Source: Carpediemonas membranifera (lineage: Eukaryota > Fornicata). From it: a DNA stretch of 64,000 bases. Location: NCBI GenBank assembly GCA_019828565.1, contig JAHDYR010000008.1, positions 248,001 through 312,000 on the forward strand, in the 5' to 3' direction. The position numbers and the translations under genes were made by a program. The notes beneath the pieces were generated by a model. It saw only the letters and a list, made by a program, of their open reading frames with translations, did no database searches and was not told the DNA's origin. Of this stretch, positions 49,030 through 59,519 are shown piece after piece. Positions within the stretch are counted from its first letter, which is position 1. Each line of letters starts with the position of its first letter.

Positions 49030-49560
49030 ATGAACTACATTCTCCTTATTGCTCTCTTCGCGGCCGTATTTGCGACCAACGAGTTCGTATTCCCAAGAAA
49101 CGGCGATCTGATGATCGTCGGCCGGAAGAACAACCTCACCTGGACTGAAGGCCACTTCAACCTCACCGATACGCTCCAGATGACCTTCGAATTCAACTCC
49201 GAGGTGCTCCAGGACCTCCTCAAGGACACCGACATGACCGCAGCGCAGCGCACGCCCGATACCTGCATCCCGCTGCCGTCGATCAACTCGATCCCCGTCG
49301 ACCTGACGATCCCAGTCGGCCACATCCAGGAGTTCATCGACTCCCTCAACCTCCCCATCGAGATCGACGTCGAGTCCATCGTCAACAACGTGCTCCAGAA
49401 CGTCGACCAGATCTCCGAGTCCGATCGCAACGTCACCATCTCCCTCTACCAGTGCGGCGCCGAGGAGCCCGACTTCCAGTCCTGGGTCATCATCGACTCC
49501 GCCAAGAGCGTCTTCGTCGGCGCCCTCGCTGTGCTCCTCTCCGTCTTCCTCCTCCTCTAA
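49030..49560 (+). CDS. Array copy 9, type B, intact
   Basis: The protein has 176 residues with the LPSINS/VGHIQEF variant and QCGAEEP. It encodes the same protein as copy 11. Confidence 0.85.
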   Translation: MNYILLIALFAAVFATNEFVFPRNGDLMIVGRKNNLTWTEGHFNLTDTLQMTFEFNSEVLQDLLKDTDMTAAQRTPDTCIPLPSINSIPVDLTIPVGHIQEFIDSLNLPIEIDVESIVNNVLQNVDQISESDRNVTISLYQCGAEEPDFQSWVIIDSAKSVFVGALAVLLSVFLLL

Positions 49561-49762
49561 TTATCTTAAACACCCTGTTCTAGTTTACCTGGGTTGCACC
49601 GCTGCCGCCCCGTCCGCGCGCTCAGAGCTGCCTGCCACGGTGTGCCGCGAGGCCCGGCGGGCGCGGGGGCGAGCGCTGCCTGGCGCGGCGGTCTGTTTTG
49701 GTCATGATGGTCATAGAATGCGCGCGCTATTTTTGGGTGCCAGTTGAAACATCATTTGAAAC

Positions 49763-50294
49763 ATGAACAAGCTTCTCTTCTTCGCTCTCATCGCTGTTGT
49801 CCTCGCGACAAACCAGTTCGTCTTCCCCGCCGACGGCGACAAGATGGTCATCGGCCGTGAAAACAACCTCACCTGGACTGATGGCCACTTTAACCTCACC
49901 GATACGCTGCAGCTGACCTTCGAGTTCAACTCGGAGTTCATCCAGGACCTCCTCAAGGACACCGACATGACTTCTGCTCAGCGCACGCCCGATACCTGCA
50001 TCCCCATGCCCGAGATCAACTCGATCCCCGTGGACCTCCGCATCCCCGTCGAGACCATCCAGGACCTCGTTGACTCCCTCAACCTCCCCATCGAGATCGA
50101 CGTCGAGTCCATCGTCAACAACGTGCTCCAGAACGTCGACCAGATCTCCGGAGTCCGATCGCAACGTCACCATCTCCCTCTACCAGTGCAGCGCCGAGGA
50201 GCCCGACTTCCAGTCCTGGGTCATCATCGACTCCGCCAAGAGCGTCTTCGTCGGCGCCCTCGCTGTGCTCCTCTCCGTCTTCCTCCTCCTCTAA
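49763..50294 (+). pseudogene. Array copy 10, type A, one-base insertion
   Basis: This copy is 532 nt. An extra G at about 50150-50151 (CTCCGGAGTCC against CTCCGAGTCC) shifts the frame after residue 129. The last 47 residues, including the second Cys and the GPI signal, are lost as written. Variant MPEINS/VETIQDL. Confidence 0.8.
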
Positions 50295-50567
50295 GGGCGG
50301 GTCTCTCTCTGTAAATAGCCACGGCTCTTCCTTCTTTACGTTCCCCGGGTCCGCCGCTCGTCCAGTGGCGCTGCGCTGCCGAGGCCATCGTCTGCTCGCG
50401 CCGCATTGCTCCACTGCCCACCGCCCTGATCCCGGCAGCGCCGCCAGGAGCCGCCAAAGGTAACCCACCGGCCCCGCGCCCGTCCGCCAGCGCGGTGGCT
50501 ATTTTGGTCAGCCGCGGCAGGATATTTTGGGCAGTCGCCAGAGTCACAAACGTTTCAACACTCAATC

Positions 50568-51098
50568 ATGAACTACATTCTCCTTATTGCTCTCTTCGCG
50601 GCCGTATTTGCGACCAACGAGTTCGTATTCCCAAGAAACGGCGATCTGATGATCGTCGGCCGGAAGAACAACCTCACCTGGACTGAAGGCCACTTCAACC
50701 TCACCGATACGCTCCAGATGACCTTCGAATTCAACTCCGAGGTGCTCCAGGACCTCCTCAAGGACACCGACATGACCGCAGCGCAGCGCACGCCCGATAC
50801 CTGCATCCCGCTGCCGTCGATCAACTCGATCCCCGTCGACCTGACGATCCCAGTCGGCCACATCCAGGAGTTCATCGACTCCCTCAACCTCCCCATCGAG
50901 ATCGACGTCGAGTCCATCGTCAACAACGTGCTCCAGAACGTCGACCAGATCTCCGAGTCCGATCGCAACGTCACCATCTCCCTCTACCAGTGCGGCGCCG
51001 AGGAGCCCGACTTCCAGTCCTGGGTCATCATCGACTCCGCCAAGAGCGTCTTCGTCGGCGCCCTCGCTGTGCTCCTCTCCGTCTTCCTCCTCCTCTAA
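50568..51098 (+). CDS. Array copy 11, type B, intact, last copy
   Basis: The protein has 176 residues with the LPSINS/VGHIQEF variant and QCGAEEP. The repeat continues about 80 bp past the stop and ends at about 51177, where unique sequence upstream of GAPDH begins. Confidence 0.85.
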   Translation: MNYILLIALFAAVFATNEFVFPRNGDLMIVGRKNNLTWTEGHFNLTDTLQMTFEFNSEVLQDLLKDTDMTAAQRTPDTCIPLPSINSIPVDLTIPVGHIQEFIDSLNLPIEIDVESIVNNVLQNVDQISESDRNVTISLYQCGAEEPDFQSWVIIDSAKSVFVGALAVLLSVFLLL

Positions 51099-51236
51099 GG
51101 GCGGGTCTCTCTCTCTGTAAATAACCACGGCTCTTCCTTCTTTACGTTCCCCGGGTCCGCCGCTCGTCCAGTGGCGCCTGTCTTAGCGACGATTTCAATT
51201 GAGTGCCGCGACTGATTTGATCTCATGGAGATCTAA

Positions 51237-52439
<1,203 letters not shown>

Positions 52440-52625
52440 TGACATCATAACGCACACCCACAACATGTCCGACATCGTCGTCGCTGCCGACTGTCCCTTC
52501 AGTGCCTCTTGCCCAAAGTGCACATTATCATCAGTGTGACCGAGACCGATTACCAAACATGGCTTCCAATGAGGATGCTAGATTAAGACGTTTGTGCTTT
52601 CATATGGATTAATTACTTAGAGAGG

Positions 52626-53037
52626 ATGCGGCAGCTCCACCGGTTGCAGCAAGACGTTGAAAACGCCTCTGAGAGCGCTGCCAAGGTCAAAGAGTTCATC
52701 AGGTCCGGAACAACGCAGCAAATGCCTGACGGGACAGAAGCAACGGACCTCCAGTCCTCGGTGTTCGTCATTTCCACCCCTCTAACACAGCCGCGGATTC
52801 CTCGACACGCTCTCCACCGTACGCCGGCACGCCAGCTCCCTTGACCGGGACATTCCTCAAATGTCCAAGGCTATGTTCCGCTCTGTACTGGGGTACATCG
52901 ACAGGGGCGAGGACCCGGACCAGTACATGCTGAACCAGTACACAGAGTTCCTGCGGGTTAACATGGAGGCAAACGGGAGGATGGAGGCGCTGGCCACACT
53001 CAAGGAGGCCATGGAGGAGGAGATCAAGCTCCGCTAA
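52626..53037 (+). CDS. Mediator subunit Med10-like protein, intron or frameshift inside
   Basis: Med10 is a small essential subunit of the Mediator middle module in RNA polymerase II transcription. The first half (52626 to about 52760) encodes a helix with QLHRLQQDVENASESAAKVKEFI. The second half (about 52792-53037), in another frame, encodes FLDTLSTVRRHASSLDRDIPQ and then SVLGYIDRGEDPDQYM. The latter matches Med10's conserved P-x-VLxYIDxGRNPxxY. The two frames must be joined near 52754-52790. A CTAACACAG acceptor ends at 52790, but no strong donor in the right phase is visible (a GTCCTC at 52754 fits the phase). A lost base is the alternative. The total of about 125 residues fits the family. 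Confidence 0.6.
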
Positions 53038-53221
53038 GGTTGACGGAGTCGCATATCGCCAAGTTGATCAATCATTTGATATCGCAAGAAGGACTGAATA
53101 AAGCGAGGCCTTACCAAATGGCCCATACTCAATCAACACGCCAATGCGGTAGAGATCACACGAACGATTTATGGCGTTACGTGGGCTCACGTATATCATT
53201 CCGAGGCTGAAGCCATTCGCC

Positions 53222-55824
53222 ATGCGGAGCCGATCAGGCGATTCAGTAACTGCAATCATACTTGCTGATGAGTTTGGAGACCTCATGTCCCCTGTTTCCG
53301 ACTTTCTACCTCCCGTTTGTCCCCCCTTCGTTCCTTTCTCACCAAGATCCTCTTCCCCGTGGCCAATATCCCGACTATTGAGTACATGCTTGAGTATCTG
53401 TACATGCACGGGATCACGCAGGTCTACATCGCCGCGAGCCGCTCCTTCGCTGCTCTGAAGGAGTACCTCAAGCACTCCCGCTTTGCCATGGCACGCAACC
53501 ATCCCCTCCGTGTGAACTATGCCCAGGTGGGCAAGAAGGACACCAACATCAGCTCCTTGCTGAAGGAGGTCCACTCTAAGCTCCGCACCAACCGGGACGA
53601 CGACTCGCTCTATGTCCTGATGACCGCCCCGTGCATCCCCTCCTTCGACCTCCACGCCCTCATCCAGCGCCACAGACAGCGCGCGGATGACCTCAAGGCC
53701 GACCACCGGTCGCACGGCATCGAGGGCTCTGACTTGGCCATGACTGTCGTCGCCCACCGGGCAGGCCCCCATAACCCCGTTGCCTCCCCCGCCAACCCCA
53801 CCACAGTCATGACAGACGGCCGTGGGTTCATCCAGCAGATCCCCGACCGCGAGGACGTCACGCCCATCTCTGTGCGGGCACTCAAGAGCGGGCCCCTCAC
53901 AGTCCACGCGAATCTGGGGGTCAGCGACATCGTACTGTTCAAGCACAGCATCTTCGGGTCGATCGGCGAGTCGTACGACACTGCCCAGGTGTTTATGGAC
54001 ATTGTCAAGGCCATTCTCGGACAGTATGAGACACTTCAGGCTGAGATCGCCCTGGACATCGCCCCCGGGATCTGTGCCCCCATCTCCTCCTTCGGCAACG
54101 CCGCCAGTGCGACCTGGGCCATCCTCAGACGCTGGTTCCCCCAATTCCTCCCCGAGACCCTCGTCCAGACCGACAAGGCAAACCGCACGACGTTTACCCA
54201 CTCGAGCGGCATCTACACGGAGGTCCCCCTGGGCGATCGGTGCACTCACAGACCGACCCACGTCACCCGCAGCGCTGCCCGGCCCTGTGTGATGGTTGGG
54301 GCGGACGGGTTCGTGCACACGGACGCCGTGCTGAGACGGGCGTGTGTGGGGAGGTCCTGCAGCATCAGCGCAGGGGTTGAGCTCACTGGTACCATCGTCA
54401 TGAGTAACGTCGTCGTCAGAGATGGGGCCGTCGTCGAGGACTCCGTCATCATGGCGGACGCCACCATCGGCCGCAACGCCCAGATCGGACCTGATGTCGT
54501 AATCGGCCCCAATGTCATTGTACCAGACGGCGCTGTGCTCGACGGTCCAGCCATATATATGACTCAGGGCCAAGAGTCGACCGTATCTGGATCTGACTCT
54601 GACTCTGACTCTGACTCCGCGAGTGCCGGCATGGTCGAGCGGCGCGGAATCGGATCCCGCCACAGCAAGGCCAGAAAGCTGAGGGAGAGCACGTGGGAGT
54701 CGATGTCAACCCTGCCAGGCTCTCCCTCGGGTGTGACGAATCTGTTTATTGACTCAATGAGATCATCACGGAGAATGACGCCGGAGCCTACCAGCGGCAC
54801 GATCACAGCCACGCCTGGCACGCCGGTCCGGCTCTTCGGGGACCTCCTCGGCCACAGCGACAGCGAGGAATCACTGCGGAACCAGTCGAGCATGGATAGC
54901 GTGCGGGCGGACATCAGGGGCTTCGAGATCAGCGAGGAGGAGCCCCGCGACCTCGATAGCCTCGAGTCATCGCCCAGGATCTCGATCATGACCGAATCTC
55001 AGGAAGAATCTGAAGAATCAGAGACCGAGTCACTCAAATCCTCCTCATCTTCCCTGATGGACACGGACTTTACCAGACTCGACCCAGCCAACCCCGACTA
55101 CGGCCTCATCCTCCCAGGTCCCGGCAATGAACCGGGTTGGGTCGACTTTGTGGACGTCGTCCCCGAGGAAGAGGCTGGGTTCCAACTCATCGAGGACAGG
55201 GTGACACAGCTGAGGGAGGCCGTCGTCAATGCCGTGAGAGCCGGCCTGGAGAGCAGCAACACGCCCGACGACATCGCCACCTCAGTGAACGGTATCGCGT
55301 GCGCTTATCGGACCGCTGATGACATGATGTCGTGCCCCACGACGGCCGCCCTCCTAATGGGCATGCTGAGCCACGCGATCGCCCAGAACGCGGACGAGGA
55401 CGGCACTGTTGAGGATGTGACGATGCCCGAGGTTCTACAGACCTTCGGCCCCATCGCTTCGGCCTGGCGGGCATGCGATAGCATGGCGCGTTTCTTCGAG
55501 CTGGCCGATGGTTCGGACGACGCGCTGCATGAGGCTGAGACTGAGCTGTTGTACCAGATGTACGAGATGTTCACGGAGCCTACCTCTGTTGTGTCAGAAC
55601 TGTCGAAGGATACTGCGGATGAGGTGGTTGAGAACATCTTTGGATTCATCACGGCGCCCATCAGTGGGCCCCTGGTGCGGGAGGAGACGTTCGACGAGTG
55701 GCTGGAGGAGGGCCTCGATGACGAGGACCCCGACGACCATGCGTTTAAGATGATTCTTTTGGGCGACCAGGACAGCGGCGATGAGTACGATGACGAGTAC
55801 GACAGCGAAGAGGAGAGCGATTAA
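53222..55824 (+). CDS. EIF2B5: Translation initiation factor eIF2B epsilon, one 32-nt intron
   Basis: This is the catalytic subunit of the guanine-nucleotide exchange factor for eIF2. The N-terminus is a nucleotidyltransferase-like fold (AIILADEFGD, ILFPVANIPTIEYMLEYL). A left-handed beta-helix of hexapeptide repeats follows (about residues 360-435, with ATIGRNAQIGPDVVIGPNVIV). Next come a Ser/Asp-rich linker (about 445-590) and a C-terminal W2 (HEAT) domain with acidic box. The main frame has no ATG and lacks the first strand. An intron at 53315-53346 (GTTTGT...CTCACCAAG) supplies both. The ATG may be 53222 or, 17 codons earlier, 53171. The length is 856 residues with the former. The AAG acceptor is unusual. 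Confidence 0.88.
53315..53346 (+). other. eIF2B-epsilon intron, 32 nt
   Basis: It begins GTTTGT and ends TCTCACCAAG, in phase 0. It closely resembles the CFAP206 intron in length, donor and pyrimidine-rich middle. Splicing restores the fold's first strand. Confidence 0.7.
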
Positions 55825-55926
55825 AAGACCGTGGGGCAATGGCGGGGCGGGGAGCGTCTTACATGTGGGTGAAATCAATCCTGAAATCGCCAAATCGAAT
55901 GGGGTTAAGCTGCACCATCGAAAGAA

Positions 55927-57789
55927 ATGGACTTCGATAATGGCATTCCGGGGGCAGGGTCCTTTGGAATGTTCACCACGGGCATACCTATCAACCCGCT
56001 GGACCTTGGCGCTGGTTCAGAGGAGCTTAGCAAGACGACGGAGCTCTTCCAGGAAACACCGTCCCTGAAGCCTATGAACTTCTCTCTCCATGCCCAGCCG
56101 GGTAACATACCGGGTACTGAGGAGATGAGCAACACAGAGCAGCTGTCTAGGGAGGAAACGGAGCGTATGATGGGTTTCATGGAGAATGATAACCAGTCTA
56201 GCGAGTTCCTCGCCTTCCTCCGGGAACTGCACAAAGCTAACAAGGGCACAGGTCTCAAGCGCATGCCAGTAGTCGGTCACCGCGAGCTGGACCTTTATCA
56301 GCTCTTTACTCTGGTCGAGCACTACGGTGGTCTCGACCACGTCGTCAAGAATAAGCTATTCAAGGAGATCGCGAAGCAGCTCGGGCTCCCGCCTTCAGTG
56401 ACCAATGCCGGCTTCGTCTTGAGGAACAAATACGAGAAGCTCATCCTCCCCTACGAAAAGGTGCTGGCCCAACGCTACAGCACGCTGAATCACCACACAC
56501 ACGAGAGCCCGCCCGTCCAGATAACTACCAAGCGCCCCGCGGAGAGCATGCCCAACGCCTTCGCCCTTGCCTTCCCCCAGGAGTCCGATGTGTTCGGGGC
56601 CAGCCTGCAGGGCACGAACACGCCCGTCTACGGCGCCCTGAAGGCCGTCCTCAACTTCTTCGTAACCACATTCGGGACAGCGCTGGACCGCATGTCTGCT
56701 GTAATCTGCACCCAGGAGAGCAACTTGGCGAGGGAGGAGAACGTCGACATCACGCCCCTCCTAACAACGCTGAGGCCGCTCATCTGCTTCCTGTCTTCCC
56801 TCCCTGGGTCCGCGCTGCCCTACGTGTTCCACGCCTGGCCGCTCTCCACGCTCCCTCTGATGGACATAGACGCCCTCGACGACCAGATCCTTCTTAAGTC
56901 AGACCTCAACGCCAACATCAACTCCATTTTTATCGGAGCCTCGCCCAATGTCACGGGCCTCGCATGGCCCCGGGGCGAGCATCTCCGGCATCTTAAGGTC
57001 ATGTGGGACGGCTTCGACACTTCCATGTTTACCGCCGCCATTGCAGCATACCCCAACCTCAACACCCTGACCATCGGCGACGCCCGGTCAGTCGACCTCG
57101 GCACAATGCCGTCGATGCGGATGCTGTACCGCGCCAACATCATCAAGCTGCCTGGCCGAATGACCAAGACACTCGCACAGGTGAGCAGGCAGTGCCCGCA
57201 GCTGACCATCCTCAGGGTAGCATATGACCCCGCCGAGCGCCGCAGGGACTCAGAGCCTGTGGTGCCCTTCCCGCCGCCCGGGACCGTCTTCCCAGGTGTT
57301 GTAGACCTCTGCCTGAGCAACTGCCGCTGCGTCGAGATGAGCCGCATGCCGTTCGCTTTCCCCAAGCTTCGCCGTTTCAACATGTGCCACTCCGTCGTCA
57401 AGCCAATACAACTGGCCGGAGACAGGCCCAGCGGTGCCCCCCGCGATTCAGTGGCGACCAACTGCGGGCTTGAGACCGTCATGCCCAACCTGGCCACGCT
57501 CTCGATGTGTACATGCAGCGGCCAGCTGTCTACGTCTCTCCCTTACTCCCACCAGATGACACTAACCCTCAACATGACTCCGGGAGTCCACGAGCTGCCG
57601 TCCTCAAGCACGGCGCCCCACAGAGTGGTCGACGGTGATAAGCCTTTCAACATAGTGCCCATGCTCGGAGTTAACGACGGCATGCTCAACGGACTCGACG
57701 TCCCTGACACGATGGCCGGCATCCCGGTGTCTGGTGGAACGTGCAATTTAGGCAATATGGATGATCTCACAGAGGCCCTAGGCAACTGA
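55927..57789 (+). CDS. ARID-domain DNA-binding protein
   Basis: The protein has 620 residues from ATG 55927. An ARID (BRIGHT) domain lies at about residues 95-190: FLAFLRELHKAN, LDLYQLFTLVEHYGGLDHV and LRNKYEKLILPYEK are its helices. ARID proteins bind AT-rich DNA and are often part of SWI/SNF-type chromatin remodellers. The C-terminal half (about 230-560) has irregular Leu-rich segments (YPNLNTLTIGD, CPQLTILRVAYD) that may form LRRs. An N-terminal disordered region precedes the ARID domain. Confidence 0.85.
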   Translation: MDFDNGIPGAGSFGMFTTGIPINPLDLGAGSEELSKTTELFQETPSLKPMNFSLHAQPGNIPGTEEMSNTEQLSREETERMMGFMENDNQSSEFLAFLRELHKANKGTGLKRMPVVGHRELDLYQLFTLVEHYGGLDHVVKNKLFKEIAKQLGLPPSVTNAGFVLRNKYEKLILPYEKVLAQRYSTLNHHTHESPPVQITTKRPAESMPNAFALAFPQESDVFGASLQGTNTPVYGALKAVLNFFVTTFGTALDRMSAVICTQESNLAREENVDITPLLTTLRPLICFLSSLPGSALPYVFHAWPLSTLPLMDIDALDDQILLKSDLNANINSIFIGASPNVTGLAWPRGEHLRHLKVMWDGFDTSMFTAAIAAYPNLNTLTIGDARSVDLGTMPSMRMLYRANIIKLPGRMTKTLAQVSRQCPQLTILRVAYDPAERRRDSEPVVPFPPPGTVFPGVVDLCLSNCRCVEMSRMPFAFPKLRRFNMCHSVVKPIQLAGDRPSGAPRDSVATNCGLETVMPNLATLSMCTCSGQLSTSLPYSHQMTLTLNMTPGVHELPSSSTAPHRVVDGDKPFNIVPMLGVNDGMLNGLDVPDTMAGIPVSGGTCNLGNMDDLTEALGN

Positions 57790-57883
57790 GGGTTTGGGTG
57801 ACGTGTTTTATTTATACTGTTTATTATAAAGAGCTGAGATGACGCCGGGCCTTTATGCAACGAAAAGTCGACACCAGGTAACC

Positions 57884-58556
57884 TCACCGTCCAGGCCGGG
57901 AAAGACACTTGGCAAGGTGCCGGGCAAAGAACTTGGTCGACAGCTGCTGCCCACATATGGGGCATGTGGCCTTGTACTGCAGCTTTTTTGGTGCCCGCGG
58001 CTCCTTGGTCACGCTGCCGTAGACCGTGGCGTTCGACTGAGCGTGGTCTGCGTATCTCTGCTCTACCGTCTGCTGCTCACACGGCTCCACGGCCAGCTGG
58101 GCCCTTATCCTGGCCTCAGACGTCTCTGCGGTGATGTTTCTGACGCATTCTACGATGGCATCCGAGACCTGAGTGAGGGAGGGAAAGGGGACAAACTAGC
58201 TTCACTGCCTCCGCATGCCGCTGCTGCGTGAGGGGCTGTAAGAACGTCCTGATCTTCTCCAGTTGGATCAGTGCTTGCTTTTGCTTTGGCGATGTCTTGA
58301 GAAGATCCCCGAGACGCGGCCTCAGCGCCACAGTGACGCTATCCTTCTTGCCATTGTTGTATGGATCACGTCTATAAGCTGATGGGCGCGGCAATATCGA
58401 CTGTGAGGGCGGGAAGAGCTTTGCTACATGCTCGTTCCGACGTTTGTACTTGTCCAGGACTGTTGGCCTCGGTTTCTGTATCGCTGCTTGCGGTCTCTGC
58501 TTCCGTTTCCTGTATTGCACTGGCTTACTGCATGGTAGGACCGAAATCTCGATCAT
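57884..58556 (-). CDS. Sgf11-like zinc-finger protein, one 28-nt intron
   Basis: The C-terminus carries a zinc finger CPICGQQLSTKFFARHLAKC. Its CxxC...HxxxC spacing and RHLxKC ending match the Sgf11/ATXN7 type of the SAGA deubiquitinase module. The finger lies in a different frame from the N-terminal part. An intron at 58169-58196 (GTTTGT...CCTCACTCAG, minus strand) joins them in phase 0 (VKL to VSDAIVEC). Exons are 58556-58197 and 58168-57884, for 214 residues. The N-terminal part is basic and mostly unstructured, with one helix. The ATG at 58556 is the first in frame. It is divergent from COMMD4. Confidence 0.65.
58169..58196 (-). other. Intron of the Sgf11-like gene, 28 nt
   Basis: Minus-strand ends are GTTTGT and CCTCACTCAG, with a pure pyrimidine run between. 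This is the shortest intron inferred in the window. Confidence 0.65.
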
Positions 58557-58743
58557 TCTGGCCCCAAGCAGCTCTCGTCTTGCAACGGTGCAGTTTAGTA
58601 CCTGGACATTTACAGGTCTCACAGGCCATTCCCGATGTCACACACATGCTACTGAGAGCCAGCGTGGGTCTGGTTAGGTCAGAAACTCGACTTGACTTGC
58701 CCTTGGTCTCATACTACTCCAGCGATAGAACTCTCTCAGTCCA

Positions 58744-59319
58744 ATGTTTTTCAACTTTTGCGGTGGCGATGTCCCCGATTGGGTACTATCGCAGTTCTAT
58801 GCGTTCGATTCCATCTCCTCAGAGGTCCTTGGCGCCCTGCTTCGCGAGACAGTTCGTGCCTTGGTGAAGAAGGACCTTAAGCACAGCCTTCAGGAGAAGC
58901 TAGAGCTTGATCGCACACAATTCAAGTCTATTCTGGCTGTTCTTCACTTCATTATCTCCTCTGCTGCCAGATACAACGTCAAGGCCGACGTCCTCCAGAC
59001 CGAGCTCCTCCAGCTCGGTCTACAGCAGCAGCAGTGCGCGCTCATCGCAGAGACGCACGCTACTGCCTGCGAGTCAATCAGAGAGACCCTCCAGGCGACG
59101 ATGATGCGGCTCCCCTCCGTCGCTTCTGTTATCACTCACGTAGACGAGATGGCTGACCTTGCGACAGGCGATGTCGTCAAGGAGGGTGCTGTGCATCTCT
59201 CTAGAACCGATGGGGAGCGGATCAGCTTCAAGACAGACGCGTCGCAGCTGGCGTCCATCGTGGGCGACCTGAAGGGAGCACTCGAGTCCATGCAGGACCT
59301 CGAGTCGCTGACGCAGTGA
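58744..59319 (+). CDS. COMMD4: COMM domain protein 4
   Basis: COMMD4 is one of ten COMMD subunits of the Commander complex, which recycles membrane proteins from endosomes together with retromer/WASH components. The start MFFNFCGGDVPDWVL is nearly the same as the human protein's MRFRFCGDLDCPDWVL. VLHFIISSAARYNVKADVLQTELLQLGL also follows it closely. The C-terminal COMM domain (about residues 118-190) has the expected beta strands and final helix. The length of 191 residues is normal. No other Commander subunit is in the window. Confidence 0.9.
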   Translation: MFFNFCGGDVPDWVLSQFYAFDSISSEVLGALLRETVRALVKKDLKHSLQEKLELDRTQFKSILAVLHFIISSAARYNVKADVLQTELLQLGLQQQQCALIAETHATACESIRETLQATMMRLPSVASVITHVDEMADLATGDVVKEGAVHLSRTDGERISFKTDASQLASIVGDLKGALESMQDLESLTQ

Positions 59320-59519
59320 GGGTAGACCAAGGGTGTGATAAAGTTTTATTGGCGGGTTGCTTGAGACCAAGGGCGAGGCATCGGCTGAGAAAATAAGAAG
59401 GGGTGGGATAGAATCCATTCACCACTCGCGTCTGCGCCCCGGGCAGTCATTCGTCGGTTGGTCATGACTTCACCGTCAGTCGCCGCTAAACCCACCAGCG
59501 ATTCGGGCCTTTTCACTGA

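Larger units (their letters stand above)
42589..51177 (+). repeat. Tandem array of 11 surface-protein genes in two unit types
   Basis: Eleven copies of a 531-nt gene are arrayed head to tail, plus the last 20 bp of a twelfth at the left edge (42589-42608). Two upstream spacers alternate irregularly. A shorter spacer (starts ATTATCTTAAACACC after the stop) always precedes genes beginning MNKLLFF (type A, period about 732). A longer spacer (GGGCGGGTCTCTC) always precedes genes beginning MNYILLI (type B, period about 805). Order: A B A B B B A A B A B. The gene bodies mix internal variants independently of the start type, while the 3' halves are nearly identical, as expected from unequal crossing-over and gene conversion. 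Six copies are intact. The right edge lies about 80 bp after copy 11, inside a spacer. Confidence 0.9.

Noticed and set aside
42589-51177. Array considered as a CRISPR or satellite array
   Set aside because: The units are 730-808 bp and contain full genes with signal peptides; no short repeats and unique spacers are present.
52464-52540. 24-codon frame after GAPDH (ATG 52464)
   Set aside because: It is too short, has no homology I can name, and may be chance; the position fits the GAPDH 3' region.
58361-58867. Plus-strand frame of 168 codons before COMMD4
   Set aside because: It overlaps the Sgf11-like gene on the other strand and the COMMD4 start, and has no recognisable domain.
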